This document shows positions 1 through 8,528 of a stretch of 64,000 nt of DNA, in pieces. Every line of letters begins with the position of its first letter. Positions within the stretch are counted from its first letter, which is position 1. This DNA comes from Hyphomicrobiales bacterium. Lineage in GTDB: Bacteria; Pseudomonadota; Alphaproteobacteria; Rhizobiales; Rhizobiaceae. The notes beneath the pieces are model-generated. The model was not told the origin of the DNA. It made no database searches and worked only from the letters and a program-made list of their open reading frames with translations. The translations under genes and the position numbers were made by a program. The stretch spans positions 363,117 to 427,116 of the forward strand of contig UCEZ01000013.1 of the NCBI GenBank assembly GCA_900471525.1, read 5' to 3'.

Positions 1-239
1 ACATCGGCGACGCCAAGACGCTTGAAGATTTCACGGGCAACATCAGGTGCGGCGCCCGACACCTTGCCATCGGCGCCGACCGCCGTGAACGGCGGTTCGT
101 TGGCGATGGCGATGCGGGCAAAACCCTGCGCCTTCAGCTCCTCCAGCTTCGCATCATCGGCAGATGCCGGGGCGGCTGCAAGAACGGTTATTAGCGTCGA
201 AGCACCGGCTGCCATCGTCATGAAATGTCTCAGTTTCAT
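1..239 (-). CDS. ehuB: Ectoine/hydroxyectoine ABC transporter substrate-binding protein, N-terminal part
   Basis: This is the first 79 codons of a periplasmic solute-binding protein of the polar amino acid type; the rest lies beyond the window edge. Residues 1-27 form a signal peptide (Lys-Leu-Arg start, hydrophobic Ala/Thr-rich core, Ala-Ser-Ala cleavage region). It continues into the family pattern ANEPPFTAVGADGKVSG followed by ARE-I-F-K-R, seen at the start of bacterial SBP family 3 domains. It lies 61 bp downstream of ehuA on the same strand, the ehuA-ehuB order of rhizobial ectoine uptake operons. Naming rests on that context (EhuA-like ATPase, MocR regulator, AsnC/dehydrogenase/aminotransferase trio); sequence alone supports only amino-acid-type SBP. 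Confidence 0.75.
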   Translation of the reverse strand, partial: MKLRHFMTMAAGASTLITVLAAAPASADDAKLEELKAQGFARIAIANEPPFTAVGADGKVSGAAPDVAREIFKRLGVAD

Positions 240-300
240 CGTTCCAACTCCTCTGGATTTTTCTCTTTTTATGTGAGGCATTGTTCGATCGCCCCGGCGA

Positions 301-1086
301 TCAGACGCGGTGCCCCGCCGCGATTATCTTGCGCAGGAAGGTCTGTGTGCGCTCCTGCCTGGGATTGCGGAACATGTCGTCCGGCTTGCCCTCTTCGACG
401 ATCTTGCCCCGGTCGAAGAACAGGACGCGATCGGCAAAATCATGGGCGAAACCCATCTCGTGGGTGACGAGCAGCATGGTCATGTCGGTTTCGGCTGCGA
501 GCTTGCGCATGACATTCAACACTTCCTCGACCAGTTCCGGATCGAGCGCCGAGGTCACCTCGTCGAACAGCATGATCTTCGGTGAAAGGGCCAAGGCACG
601 GGCGATGGCCACGCGCTGCTTCTGTCCGCCGGACAATTGCGCGGGCATGCTTTTGGCCTTGTCGGCCATGCCCACCATGTCGAGAAGCTCCATTGCCCGC
701 GCCTCGGCAGCAGCCTTCGCCACCCCCTTGGTCAGCATCGGCGCCAAGGTGATATTGTCGAGCACGCATTTGTGCGGAAAGAGATTGAAGTGCTGGAAGA
801 CCATGCCGATCTTCTCGCGCATCTTCTGCAGATGCCGCTCATCGGCCGCAACGAGGCGACCAGCGTTCGGCATGTGATACAGCTGATCGCCGTCGACCTC
901 GATATGGCCGCCGTTGATCTTCTCCAGCGTCATGAGGATGCGCAGGATCGTGGTCTTGCCCGAGCCGGAGGGGCCGATCAGCGCCAGCTTTTCACCGGGC
1001 ATGACATCTATCGACAGCCCGTCGAGCACGGTGAGCGGCCCGTAGGACTTGGTGATGTTGTCGATGCGAATGATCGGCGAAGGCAT
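301..1086 (-). CDS. ehuA: Ectoine/hydroxyectoine ABC transporter ATP-binding protein
   Basis: This 261-residue ATPase of the polar amino acid uptake family energises import of ectoine or 5-hydroxyectoine as osmoprotectant and nutrient. Walker A GPSGSGKT is at residues 38-45, the LSGGQ signature at 151-155, Walker B IMLFDE at 171-176 and the switch His in LLVTHE near 209. Length is usual for the family. ATG at 1086 follows a good GGGAGAG ribosome site. It is the first gene of a minus-strand operon running off the left edge (ehuB next). The divergent region 1087-1208 carries TTGTCA/TGACAA repeats that also occur at the MocR promoter, so control by that regulator is inferred. The substrate is inferred from neighbours. 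Confidence 0.85.
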   Translation of the reverse strand: MPSPIIRIDNITKSYGPLTVLDGLSIDVMPGEKLALIGPSGSGKTTILRILMTLEKINGGHIEVDGDQLYHMPNAGRLVAADERHLQKMREKIGMVFQHFNLFPHKCVLDNITLAPMLTKGVAKAAAEARAMELLDMVGMADKAKSMPAQLSGGQKQRVAIARALALSPKIMLFDEVTSALDPELVEEVLNVMRKLAAETDMTMLLVTHEMGFAHDFADRVLFFDRGKIVEEGKPDDMFRNPRQERTQTFLRKIIAAGHRV

Positions 1087-1144
1087 GCATGTCTCTCCCT
1101 GTTGAGACGAGCGGTGCCTTAACGATGACCAGCTTAGTAAATCA

Positions 1145-1175
1145 TGTCAATTGTCAAAATAATATCATGACAATT
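1145..1175. promoter_or_regulatory. Candidate MocR (EnuR-type) operator upstream of ehuA
   Basis: A tandem TGTCA-A-TTGTCA at 1145-1156 is followed by TCATGACAATT at 1165-1175. TTGTCA (1151-1156) and TGACAA (1168-1173) form an inverted repeat with 11 bp between. The same hexamers recur at 2588-2686 around the regulator's own start. EnuR-like MocR regulators repress ectoine genes and release DNA on binding an ectoine breakdown product; assigning this site to that protein is inference. Confidence 0.5.
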
Positions 1176-1208
1176 ATTCCGAATCTGCCCAAAAGGCGGG
1201 CTTATCCA

Positions 1209-2594
1209 TCAAATCGCAAGCAGCAACGCTTCCGGGTTCCCCTGGGCAAGGGAAGCAATGATGGCGAGACCGGCGCGCAATTCCGCCTCGGATGTCGAAC
1301 CAAGCGATATGCGCACCGCAGGCACACGACCGTGATCCGCGGTCTGGAAAGATGCTCCGGGCGCGATGGCCACGCCACGCAGTCGCGCCTGGGCGACGAA
1401 GCCCTCCTCCGTATGCTGGCAGGTCAGCGGCAGCCAGACATGCAGGCTCTGCGGATGGGAATGATAGGTGAGCCCCGAGAGAGCCTCGGCCGCAATCTCG
1501 TGGCGCCGTGCAAGAGCCCGTCGCTGCCAGTTGACCAGTTCCATCGCAGTGCCGTTGCTCGCCCAACGGGTCGCGATTTCGGCGATTGCCGGCGTTGCCA
1601 TCCAGTTGGAAACCAGATGCCGGTTGGCAACGGCCGCGACGTAACGGTCCGGTGCCACGAGATAACCGATGCGCAGGCCGGGAACCGTGATCTTGGTGAA
1701 GCTGGTCACATAAAGCGTTCGCTCTGGCGCCAAGGCGGCTACCGGTGGCGGCCGGTTCTCGATCATAGGGCCGAGAATGTCGTTCTCGATGATTGCGATG
1801 TCGTGTTTTGCCGCGATAGCCACTAGCGCCTGCCGGCGTTCGCCGCTCATCAGTGTCGCCGTTGGATTAACGACCGAGGGCTGCAGAAATACTGCGCGGA
1901 TTGGCCCTTTGCGGCAAGCTTCGTCCAGTGCCTCCGGTATCATGCCCTCGTTGTCGATCGCCAGTCCCTCCAGATGGATGCCCAGATAGGTCGACAGCGG
2001 CACAAGCGTATGATGGCTGATCGCCTCGGCCGCAACCGTCGATCCCGGCGGCGCGACGCTCATCAGGGCAACGGTCATGCCTGAAGTGGCGCCATTGGTC
2101 AGGTTGACGTTGAGTGGAGAAACATCGAGCCCGCAGAGCGATAGCCACTCAGTCGCCACCGCCCGGTGACGCGGGAACACCATGTTTGGCCGGAAGGACA
2201 GGGCCGAGCTCGGCGGCAGGTTTTCCGCCAGCCAGCCGAACGCCTCGCGCATCCGGTCGAGATGGATTTGTTCACAGACAGGCTTCAGGATCGACAGGTC
2301 GATGACTTCGCCCAAGCGCTCCGGCAGATAGGGCGGTTCCGGTTCCTTCGGGCGGGTCTGGACGAACGAGCCGCGGCCGATCTCGCCGGCGATCAAGCCC
2401 CGGCGGATGAGTTCATCATAGGCGCGGCTCACAGTCTGGATTGACAGCTTCAGGTCTTCCGCCAGCTTTCTGTGCGTCGGCAACCGCTCGCCATTGGTGA
2501 GCTTGCCGTCATGAATAGCACTGGCAATCTGCTCGGCAAGCGAGAGATAGGCCGGGCGGCGAAGCTGTTGCGGATCGAGGCGCCAATTTGTCAT
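1209..2594 (-). CDS. enuR: MocR/PdxR-family regulator of ectoine catabolism
   Basis: The 461-residue protein has an N-terminal GntR winged helix (about 13-80; RPAYLSLAEQIA, LPTHRKLAEDL, TVSRAYDELIRRG) joined to an aminotransferase fold I domain. The pyridoxal-phosphate lysine is visible in SFTKI (K301), with the cofactor-contacting Asn-Asp pair in IIENDILG near 271. EnuR-type proteins in ectoine-catabolising alphaproteobacteria are PLP-dependent repressors sensing ectoine-derived alpha-ADABA/DABA. The gene lies between ehuA and the asnC-ssd-atf genes, as in rhizobia. Its start codon sits inside a TTGTCATGATTTGACA repeat, suggesting autoregulation. A generic MocR regulator is certain; the ectoine assignment rests on context. 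Confidence 0.85.
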   Translation of the reverse strand: MTNWRLDPQQLRRPAYLSLAEQIASAIHDGKLTNGERLPTHRKLAEDLKLSIQTVSRAYDELIRRGLIAGEIGRGSFVQTRPKEPEPPYLPERLGEVIDLSILKPVCEQIHLDRMREAFGWLAENLPPSSALSFRPNMVFPRHRAVATEWLSLCGLDVSPLNVNLTNGATSGMTVALMSVAPPGSTVAAEAISHHTLVPLSTYLGIHLEGLAIDNEGMIPEALDEACRKGPIRAVFLQPSVVNPTATLMSGERRQALVAIAAKHDIAIIENDILGPMIENRPPPVAALAPERTLYVTSFTKITVPGLRIGYLVAPDRYVAAVANRHLVSNWMATPAIAEIATRWASNGTAMELVNWQRRALARRHEIAAEALSGLTYHSHPQSLHVWLPLTCQHTEEGFVAQARLRGVAIAPGASFQTADHGRVPAVRISLGSTSEAELRAGLAIIASLAQGNPEALLLAI

Positions 2595-2686
2595 GATTTG
2601 ACAGTGATAAAATTCAGGTCAATTGACAATCCAAAAATTGCATTTGGTTCTTCTTTTTCATACTCTTTGGCGTGATTTGTCAGTGA
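2588..2686. promoter_or_regulatory. Divergent mocR/asnC promoter region with TTGACA-type repeats
   Basis: The 99-bp divide between the MocR gene (minus) and asnC (plus) carries TTGTCA (2588-2593), TTGACA (2598-2603), a perfect 10-bp palindrome GTCAATTGAC (2618-2627) extending to TTGACAA, and TTTGTCAGTGA (2676-2686). The same hexamers lie upstream of ehuA. They are likely operator half-sites for the adjacent MocR or AsnC regulator; which one binds cannot be told by eye. Confidence 0.5.
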
Positions 2687-2693
2687 GGCCAGC

Positions 2694-3188
2694 ATGAAAC
2701 TCGACGCCATCGACCTGCGTATCCTCGAAGCTGTCCAGCGTGACGGCCGCATCACCAAGGTGGCGCTTGCAGAAGAGGTCGGCCTGTCGCCGACCCCCTG
2801 CTGGATGCGCCTGAGAAAGCTCGAAAAGGCCGGCATCGTTTCGGGTTACCACGCCCGCATCGCTGTGCGCCGCGTGGCGCCGGTTGCAAGCGTCATGATG
2901 GAGGTGACGCTCGGCAATCACCGGCAAGCAGATTTCGATCGCTTTGAGCGGGCGGTCGCCGGGATTCCGGAGATCGTCGCCTGCTGGTCGGTCGGCGGAG
3001 GCGTCGATTACATCCTGAAAATCATGGCAGCGGACATCGACGCCTATCAGCGGCTGGTGGACAGCCTGCTCGACCGGGAAATCGGCATTGCCCGCTATTT
3101 CACCTACATCGTCACCAAGACGGTGAAGGAGGAGACTGCGCTGCCGCTTTCGATACTGCTTTCGGACACCGGCGCGCCGGCGAGCTAG
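2694..3188 (+). CDS. asnC: Lrp/AsnC-family regulator of ectoine utilisation (DoeX-like)
   Basis: This 164-residue AsnC/Lrp regulator has an N-terminal helix-turn-helix (residues 4-64: LDAIDLRILEAVQRDGRI, LAEEVGLSPTPCWMRLRKLEKAGI) and a C-terminal RAM/AsnC ligand domain (about 70-150). ATG at 2694 is preceded by GTGAGG. It is transcribed towards the dehydrogenase and aminotransferase and away from the MocR gene. DoeX/AsnC genes accompany ectoine degradation genes in many proteobacteria and typically activate them in response to a catabolic intermediate. That function here is inferred from synteny; the family call is firm. Confidence 0.85.
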   Translation: MKLDAIDLRILEAVQRDGRITKVALAEEVGLSPTPCWMRLRKLEKAGIVSGYHARIAVRRVAPVASVMMEVTLGNHRQADFDRFERAVAGIPEIVACWSVGGGVDYILKIMAADIDAYQRLVDSLLDREIGIARYFTYIVTKTVKEETALPLSILLSDTGAPAS

Positions 3189-3309
3189 ACGATTCCTCTA
3201 TCTCGACCGAAAATTTGGACCAATCCTCTCTCTCTGCCCCGCCCAACAGACCATCCATCGCCGCGAAGCTGTCAGACTCCACCTCAATCAGACCATGAGG
3301 AACCCGGAG

Positions 3310-4806
3310 ATGAACGCCGTATTCGCACGCCCCGCCTGTCACGAAGCCCTGGAGCGGCTGAAAGACAAGCATCTCCTGAAATCGCTTGCCTATGTCGGCG
3401 GCCGCTGGATCGCCAATGGTGCAAACCGGACGTTCGAGGTGAAGGATCCCGCCTCGTCCGTGCCGCTCGCCTGGGTCGCAGCGCTCGATGCGAATGAAAC
3501 CGCTCATGCCGTCAAGGCAGCCGCAGTCGCTTTCCCCAATTGGCGCGCGAGGCTACCGCAGGAGCGTGCCGCGATCCTGCGCAAATGGTACGATCTGATA
3601 CTCACTGCAAAGGACGATCTGGCTCTGATCATGACGCTGGAACAGGGAAAACCGCTGGCCGAATCCCTGGGCGAGATCGACTATGCCGCCTCGTTCATCG
3701 AATGGTATGCCGAGGAAGGAAAGCGGCTAAACGCCGAGAGCGTCACCAGCCACCTGCCTGGCGCGGAAATGATCGTGCGGCGCGAAGCGCTCGGCGTCGC
3801 CGGCATCGTCACTCCTTGGAACTTCCCCTCCGCTATGGTGACGCGCAAGGCCGCCGCTGCCCTCGCCGCCGGCTGCACGGTCGTCGCCCACCCCTCCTCC
3901 GAGACGCCGCTGTCGGCACTGGCATTGGCCGAACTCGGCGAGCGGGCCGGCATTCCCGCTGGCGTCTTCAATGTCGTCACCGGCGACGCGGCCACCATCG
4001 TTGGCCAGATGTGTGAGGACACCCGCGTCCGCGCCATCAGCTTCACCGGCTCGACCGAAATCGGCAAACTCATTGCCGGACAATGTGCCTCGACCATGAA
4101 ACGGCTGGTCATGGAACTCGGCGGCCACGCACCGCTGATCGTGTTCGACGACGCCGACATCGGCAAGGCGGTCGACATTGCCGTCAACGCCAAGTTCGCA
4201 ACCTCGGGCCAGGATTGTCTTGCCGCCAACCGCATTTTTGTCCAGCGCCCGATCCTCGATGCGTTCAACGCCGTTTTCAAGGCCCGCATCGAAGCCCTGA
4301 AAGTTGGCACGGGCCTGGAGACTGGCGCCGAGATCGGCCCGTTGATGCACCAACGCGCCGTCGAAAAGGCTGAAGAGCACGTGACGGATGCCATCAAGCG
4401 CGGTGCAAAGTGCCTCACCGGCGGCAAGCGCCACAGGGCAGGACCGCTGTTCTACACGCCCACGCTGCTCATTGACGTGCCGGAAGACGCGTTGATCATG
4501 CACGAGGAAACTTTCGGCCCGGTCGCGGCCGTTACCGCCTTCGATACTGAGGAGGAAGTCGTCGCCCGCGCCAATGCCACGAAATATGGCCTCGTCGCCT
4601 ATGTCGTCACGGAAAACGGTGCGCGCCAGATGCGGCTCGGACGCGCCCTTGAATACGGCATGGTGGCGATCAACCGGGTGAAGATCACCGGCGGCCCCAT
4701 TCCGTTCGGCGGCTGGAAGCAGTCCGGCATCGGCCGCGAGGGCTCCCGCCATGGCCTCGAGGCCTTCACCGAACTCAAATATCTCTGCATCGACACGGCT
4801 GCCTGA
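3310..4806 (+). CDS. ssd: NAD(P)-dependent aldehyde dehydrogenase of ectoine catabolism (DoeC/Ssd-like)
   Basis: A 498-residue aldehyde dehydrogenase of the succinate-semialdehyde dehydrogenase group. In ectoine degradation DoeC oxidises aspartate semialdehyde to aspartate. Visible landmarks are TPWNFP at 168-173, the FTGST turn (245-249), catalytic Glu269 in MELGG and nucleophile Cys303 in SGQDCLA. An oddity is that the usual VVKP segment, whose Lys contacts the cofactor, reads VVAHPSSETP (about 191-200). This may be a subfamily trait. I chose ATG 3310 because GAGGA at 3297 is well spaced; ATG 3295 would lack a site. It is followed by the aminotransferase after 49 bp. A generic SSADH role is the alternative. 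Confidence 0.85.
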   Translation: MNAVFARPACHEALERLKDKHLLKSLAYVGGRWIANGANRTFEVKDPASSVPLAWVAALDANETAHAVKAAAVAFPNWRARLPQERAAILRKWYDLILTAKDDLALIMTLEQGKPLAESLGEIDYAASFIEWYAEEGKRLNAESVTSHLPGAEMIVRREALGVAGIVTPWNFPSAMVTRKAAAALAAGCTVVAHPSSETPLSALALAELGERAGIPAGVFNVVTGDAATIVGQMCEDTRVRAISFTGSTEIGKLIAGQCASTMKRLVMELGGHAPLIVFDDADIGKAVDIAVNAKFATSGQDCLAANRIFVQRPILDAFNAVFKARIEALKVGTGLETGAEIGPLMHQRAVEKAEEHVTDAIKRGAKCLTGGKRHRAGPLFYTPTLLIDVPEDALIMHEETFGPVAAVTAFDTEEEVVARANATKYGLVAYVVTENGARQMRLGRALEYGMVAINRVKITGGPIPFGGWKQSGIGREGSRHGLEAFTELKYLCIDTAA

Positions 4807-4855
4807 GGTCGCCGCGATGCGCCGCGACAACACTTAGGAATAAGGGAAACCAATT

Positions 4856-6232
4856 ATGTCCGAACATAGCAATGAAATGACCGCCTGGGACCGCGATCAC
4901 TTCTTCCACCCATCCACCCACATGGGCATGCACGCTCGCGGAGAAACCCCGACCCGGATCATCGGCGGCGGCGAAGGGGTCTACATCACCGATACGACCG
5001 GACGCACCAGCCTTGACGCCTTTGCCGGGCTCTACTGCGTCAATGTCGGCTACGGTCGTCAGAAGATTTCCGATGCCATCGCGGAGCAGGCAAAGAGCCT
5101 TGCCTATTACCACGCCTATGTCGGCCACGGCACGGAAGCCTCGATCACGCTCTCGAAGATGATCATCGACCGCGCGCCGGCCGGCATGAGTCGTGTCTAT
5201 TTCGGCCTGTCCGGCTCGGATGCCAACGAGACCAACATCAAGCTGATCTGGTACTGCAACAACATTCTCGGCCGTCCGGAAAAGAAGAAGATCATTTCGC
5301 GCTGGCGGGGCTATCACGGATCCGGTGTCATGACCGGCTCACTTACGGGCCTCGAACTCTTCCACAATCTGTTCGACCTGCCGCGCGCGCCGATCCTGCA
5401 TACCGAAGCGCCCTATTATTTCCGCCGCGCGGACCGCTCGATGAGCGAGGAGCAGTTTTCGCAACATTGCGCCGACAAGCTGGAGGAAATGATCCTTTCG
5501 GAAGGCCCCGATACCATCGCCGCCTTCATCGGCGAGCCGATCCTCGGCACCGGCGGCATCGTCCCGCCGCCGGCCGGATACTGGCAGAAGGTCCAGGCAG
5601 TGCTCGAAAAATACGACATCCTGCTGGTCGCCGACGAAGTCGTCACCGGCTTTGGACGGCTGGGCTCCATGTTCGGCTCCGACCACTACGGTATCAAGCC
5701 GGACCTGATCACCATCGCCAAGGGCCTGACCTCCGCCTACGCGCCACTCTCGGGCTCGATCGTCTCCGACAAGATGTGGCAGGTGCTCGTGCAGGGCTCC
5801 GACAAGGTGGGCGCTATCGGCCATGGCTGGACCTATTCCGCTCACCCCATCTGCGCGGCCGCGGGCGTTGCCAATCTTGAACTGGTCGACGAACTCGGTC
5901 TGGTCGAAAATGCGGGATCGACGGGGGCCTATTTCCGCGCCGAACTCGCCAAGGCCGTCGCCGGTCACAGACACGTCGGCGACGTGCGCGGCGATGGCCT
6001 GATGGCGGCAGTCGAATTCGTCGAGGACAAGGACGACCGCAAATTCTTCGATGCTTCGAAGAAGATCGGCCCGCAGGTCTCCGCCGCCCTTCTCGAACGC
6101 GGGGTGATCGGCCGCGCCATGCCGCAGGGCGATATCCTCGGCTTTGCGCCGCCGCTCTGCCTGACCCGGGAGGAAGCGGACATTGTCGTCAAGGCAGCAG
6201 CGGGGGCAATCGAGTCCGTGCTCGGGCGTTGA
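4856..6232 (+). CDS. atf: Class III aminotransferase, DABA transaminase of ectoine catabolism (DoeD/Atf-like)
   Basis: This 458-residue fold-type I class III aminotransferase probably converts L-2,4-diaminobutyrate, formed from ectoine, to aspartate semialdehyde, which the upstream dehydrogenase then oxidises. Cofactor residues are seen: GLSGSDANETNIK (118-129), Asp260 in LLVADEVVTGFGR, and Lys289 in ITIAKGLTSAYAP. Length matches the family. AAGGGAAA lies before ATG 4856. Gene order asnC-ssd-atf is the conserved ectoine trio. Related omega-amino acid:pyruvate aminotransferases cannot be separated by motif alone, so the substrate is inferred from context. Confidence 0.85.
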   Translation: MSEHSNEMTAWDRDHFFHPSTHMGMHARGETPTRIIGGGEGVYITDTTGRTSLDAFAGLYCVNVGYGRQKISDAIAEQAKSLAYYHAYVGHGTEASITLSKMIIDRAPAGMSRVYFGLSGSDANETNIKLIWYCNNILGRPEKKKIISRWRGYHGSGVMTGSLTGLELFHNLFDLPRAPILHTEAPYYFRRADRSMSEEQFSQHCADKLEEMILSEGPDTIAAFIGEPILGTGGIVPPPAGYWQKVQAVLEKYDILLVADEVVTGFGRLGSMFGSDHYGIKPDLITIAKGLTSAYAPLSGSIVSDKMWQVLVQGSDKVGAIGHGWTYSAHPICAAAGVANLELVDELGLVENAGSTGAYFRAELAKAVAGHRHVGDVRGDGLMAAVEFVEDKDDRKFFDASKKIGPQVSAALLERGVIGRAMPQGDILGFAPPLCLTREEADIVVKAAAGAIESVLGR

Positions 6233-6245
6233 CGGGAGAGAACCG

Positions 6246-7316
6246 ATGACCACCATCCCCAAAACGATGGCCGCCGTTCGCCTTATGGGCCATGGCGGCC
6301 CGGAGAAGCTGATCTACAGCCGCGATGTTCCGGTTCCCTCTGTGGCGCCGGGGGAGGTCCTGATCAAGGTCAGCGCCTGTGGCATGAACAACACCGATGT
6401 CTGGGTCCGCGAAGGCGCCTATGGGACCGAGGATGACCCGGCGGCTGTCTCGACCTGGCGTCGGCAGGGCAATACGTTGACGTTCCCCCGCATTCAGGGC
6501 ACCGACACCGTCGGCCACATCGTCGCTGTCGGGGAGGACATCGACAAAGCCCGGATCGGCGAGCGGGTCATGGTCGATTTCTCCATCTACAACCGCGACG
6601 ACGATAGCCTCGCCGACATCGATTATATGGGCCACGGCCGTGACGGCGGTTATGCCGAATACATGGCGCTTCCGGCTGAAAATGCCCATGTCGTCGCCAC
6701 CGACATGACCGACATCGAGCTCGCCACCTTCTGCTGCGCCTACCTGACAGGCGAACGCATGCTGGAGCGGGCACGGCTTGCAGCCGGCGAGACGGTCCTG
6801 GTCACCGGTGCTTCCGGCGGAGTCGGCTCAGGCATCATCCAGCTCGCCCGCGCCCGCGGCGCCGTTCCCATCGCCGCGACCGCGCCCGGCAAAGAATCGG
6901 CGATGCTGGCTATCGGCGCAGAGGCCGTGGTGACGCGGGACGAAGGCGATCTCGTCGAAGCGGTGCACAACGCAGCGAACGGAAAACCCATCGACGTCGT
7001 CGCCGATCTCGTCGGCGGAGCGATGTTCAACGACCTCCTGAAAATCCTGCGCCCGGAAGGCCGTTATACGACGGCAGGAGCGATCGCCGGCCCCGTCGTC
7101 CAGCTCGATCTTCGAACCATGTATCTGAAGCAACTCGAATTGCACGGATCGAGCCAGGGAAGCCGCACCGATTTCCGCCGTCTGGTAAGCTATATCGAGG
7201 AAAGAAAGATCCGCCCACTCGTCGGCGGTGTTTATCCGCTATCGGAGTTCTACCGCGCCCAGACGGATTTCATGCAGAAAGGCTTCGTCGGAAAACTGGT
7301 GGTTGTTCCGGATTGA
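6246..7316 (+). CDS. Zinc-type alcohol dehydrogenase / quinone oxidoreductase family protein
   Basis: The 356-residue MDR-superfamily protein has a GroES-like N-terminal domain (about 30-150) and a Rossmann domain with VLVTGASGGVGSGIIQLAR around 185. The N-terminal part has CGMNNTDVWVREGAY, where the usual catalytic Cys-Gly-x-Asp reads differently, so zinc catalysis is not assured. The gene starts 13 bp after the aminotransferase, behind GGGAGAG, and so is probably its operon partner. Its part in ectoine use is not established; similar genes sit beside rhizobial ectoine loci. The longer reading from 6183 overlaps the aminotransferase and is rejected. Confidence 0.8.
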   Translation: MTTIPKTMAAVRLMGHGGPEKLIYSRDVPVPSVAPGEVLIKVSACGMNNTDVWVREGAYGTEDDPAAVSTWRRQGNTLTFPRIQGTDTVGHIVAVGEDIDKARIGERVMVDFSIYNRDDDSLADIDYMGHGRDGGYAEYMALPAENAHVVATDMTDIELATFCCAYLTGERMLERARLAAGETVLVTGASGGVGSGIIQLARARGAVPIAATAPGKESAMLAIGAEAVVTRDEGDLVEAVHNAANGKPIDVVADLVGGAMFNDLLKILRPEGRYTTAGAIAGPVVQLDLRTMYLKQLELHGSSQGSRTDFRRLVSYIEERKIRPLVGGVYPLSEFYRAQTDFMQKGFVGKLVVVPD

Positions 7317-7444
7317 ATTCCTGATGACATTTTGTTCGTCCATTGATCTGTGGTTTTCAATGATCAAGCTCAAGTCATCCGAGGCAATCGGCTCGCTGAG
7401 TGGGCCAAATCCCGGCACATGCTCTGTTGCTTCAGCACCCAACA

Positions 7445-7469
7445 GGAACAATTATTGTTCGCGGCGGTT
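7445..7469 (+). promoter_or_regulatory. Putative EcfG-type general stress promoter
   Basis: GGAAC at 7445-7449, 16 bp, then GGTT at 7466-7469, matching the alphaproteobacterial EcfG promoter consensus (GGAAC, 16-17 bp, cGTT). It ends 26 bp before the start of the small gene at 7496. Three more copies of this arrangement precede stress-type genes at 58.7-60.4 kb. Confidence 0.65.
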
Positions 7470-7495
7470 AACCCAGAACGTGAGGAGTTGACCTG

Positions 7496-7690
7496 ATGAG
7501 ATTGGAGCCGCGCCAAATTGTCGTCTCGGCAGAGCGTCTGGAGGACTGCCAGGACTCTCTCGAAGACACGTTTCATGAGATCGTCGACCAAGCGATTAGT
7601 CGCGGTTGGTCAATTGACGAAATCTTGATTGCCCTTAACGGTCTGATATCGAAGGAATTTGCCGACCGAGATCGCGCGACGCTACATTAG
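7496..7690 (+). CDS. Small conserved-looking hypothetical protein, probably stress-induced
   Basis: A 64-residue soluble acidic protein with no signal or membrane segment; predicted mostly helical (RLEDCQDSLEDTFHEIVDQAISRGWSIDEILIALNGLISKEFADRD). GTGAGGAG lies 8 bp before the ATG. I do not recognise a named family. A real gene is supported by its ribosome site, an EcfG-like promoter 27 bp upstream and coding-like composition. It stands alone between the alcohol dehydrogenase and the convergent SURF1 gene. A role in the general stress response is inferred from the promoter only. Confidence 0.65.
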   Translation: MRLEPRQIVVSAERLEDCQDSLEDTFHEIVDQAISRGWSIDEILIALNGLISKEFADRDRATLH

Positions 7691-7747
7691 TCATCTGGAT
7701 TGAGCGCATCGGCAAGCGCGATCACGAGGCTTCTTCTTCCGATACCG

Positions 7748-8500
7748 CTATGCAAGACGCCGGCGATGCACAAGATAGGCACCTCCCGCGCTCATCATCG
7801 CCAGAGCATACCAGGTCAGCGCATAGACGAGATGGCTGTTGCGAAATTGTACGACCGTCAGGCCGCCGATCGGCAAGCCGCCGGGAACAGGCGTTGCATC
7901 CGCGTCGACGAAGTAAGGTGCAGCATTGTCGAGGCCTTTCGATGCAGCGATCGCGGCGACGTCGCGGGAAAACCATCGGTCGTTTGCCGGGTCGTTGTAA
8001 CGCAGGAAAGCGCCGCCGGGCTCGCTGATGCGCAGGAGGCCGGTGACCGTCACGGGGCCGGCGGCGATTTCGCTTACCGCGCGTGCGGCGGGATCGCGAC
8101 GGTCGGCGGGCACGAAACCGCGGTTAATGAGGACGGTCGTTTCATCCTGCAGGACGAGCGGCGTCAGCACCCAGAAGCCTGCGCCGCGCTCGGTGACGGC
8201 TTGCACCAGCACCGTCTTGTCGTGCCGGAAGAGACCGGTTGCCGCAACGCGTCGGTATTCGTCCCTTTCCCGGCTGATTGCCGTCCATTCCGCGCGAGAC
8301 GGCGCCGGCACCGCCTGCGCGTGGATGCGTGCTTCCACCCGTGTGATGAGATCAAGTTTCCAGAAGAGCCGCTGCACTTGCCAGGTACCAAGGGCAACGA
8401 AAACTGCGGTCAGCAGCAGCATGGCGCCCGCAAGAACCAGGCGGGAACGGGGGGATGAAGTGCCGGGCTCCGCCTCTCCCGGCGGTCGGTCGATGGTCAT
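7748..8500 (-). CDS. SURF1-family oxidase assembly protein
   Basis: The 250-residue SURF1/Shy1 family protein aids haem insertion or assembly of haem-copper oxidases. Two membrane helices flank the periplasmic domain: LVLAGAMLLLTAVFVALGTWQVQRLFWK near the N-terminus, where GTWQVQR is the family hallmark, and LTWYALAMMSAGGAYLVHRRR at the end. GFVPADRRD and ALTWY are further family patterns. ATG 8500 is chosen; a GTG two codons upstream (8506) is possible. It is the last gene of the cyoABCD operon, 28 bp behind cyoD, consistent with a dedicated helper for this oxidase. Confidence 0.88.
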   Translation of the reverse strand: MTIDRPPGEAEPGTSSPRSRLVLAGAMLLLTAVFVALGTWQVQRLFWKLDLITRVEARIHAQAVPAPSRAEWTAISRERDEYRRVAATGLFRHDKTVLVQAVTERGAGFWVLTPLVLQDETTVLINRGFVPADRRDPAARAVSEIAAGPVTVTGLLRISEPGGAFLRYNDPANDRWFSRDVAAIAASKGLDNAAPYFVDADATPVPGGLPIGGLTVVQFRNSHLVYALTWYALAMMSAGGAYLVHRRRLA

Positions 8501-8528
8501 GGCCACGCCCGGTTCTTCATTCGTACTC

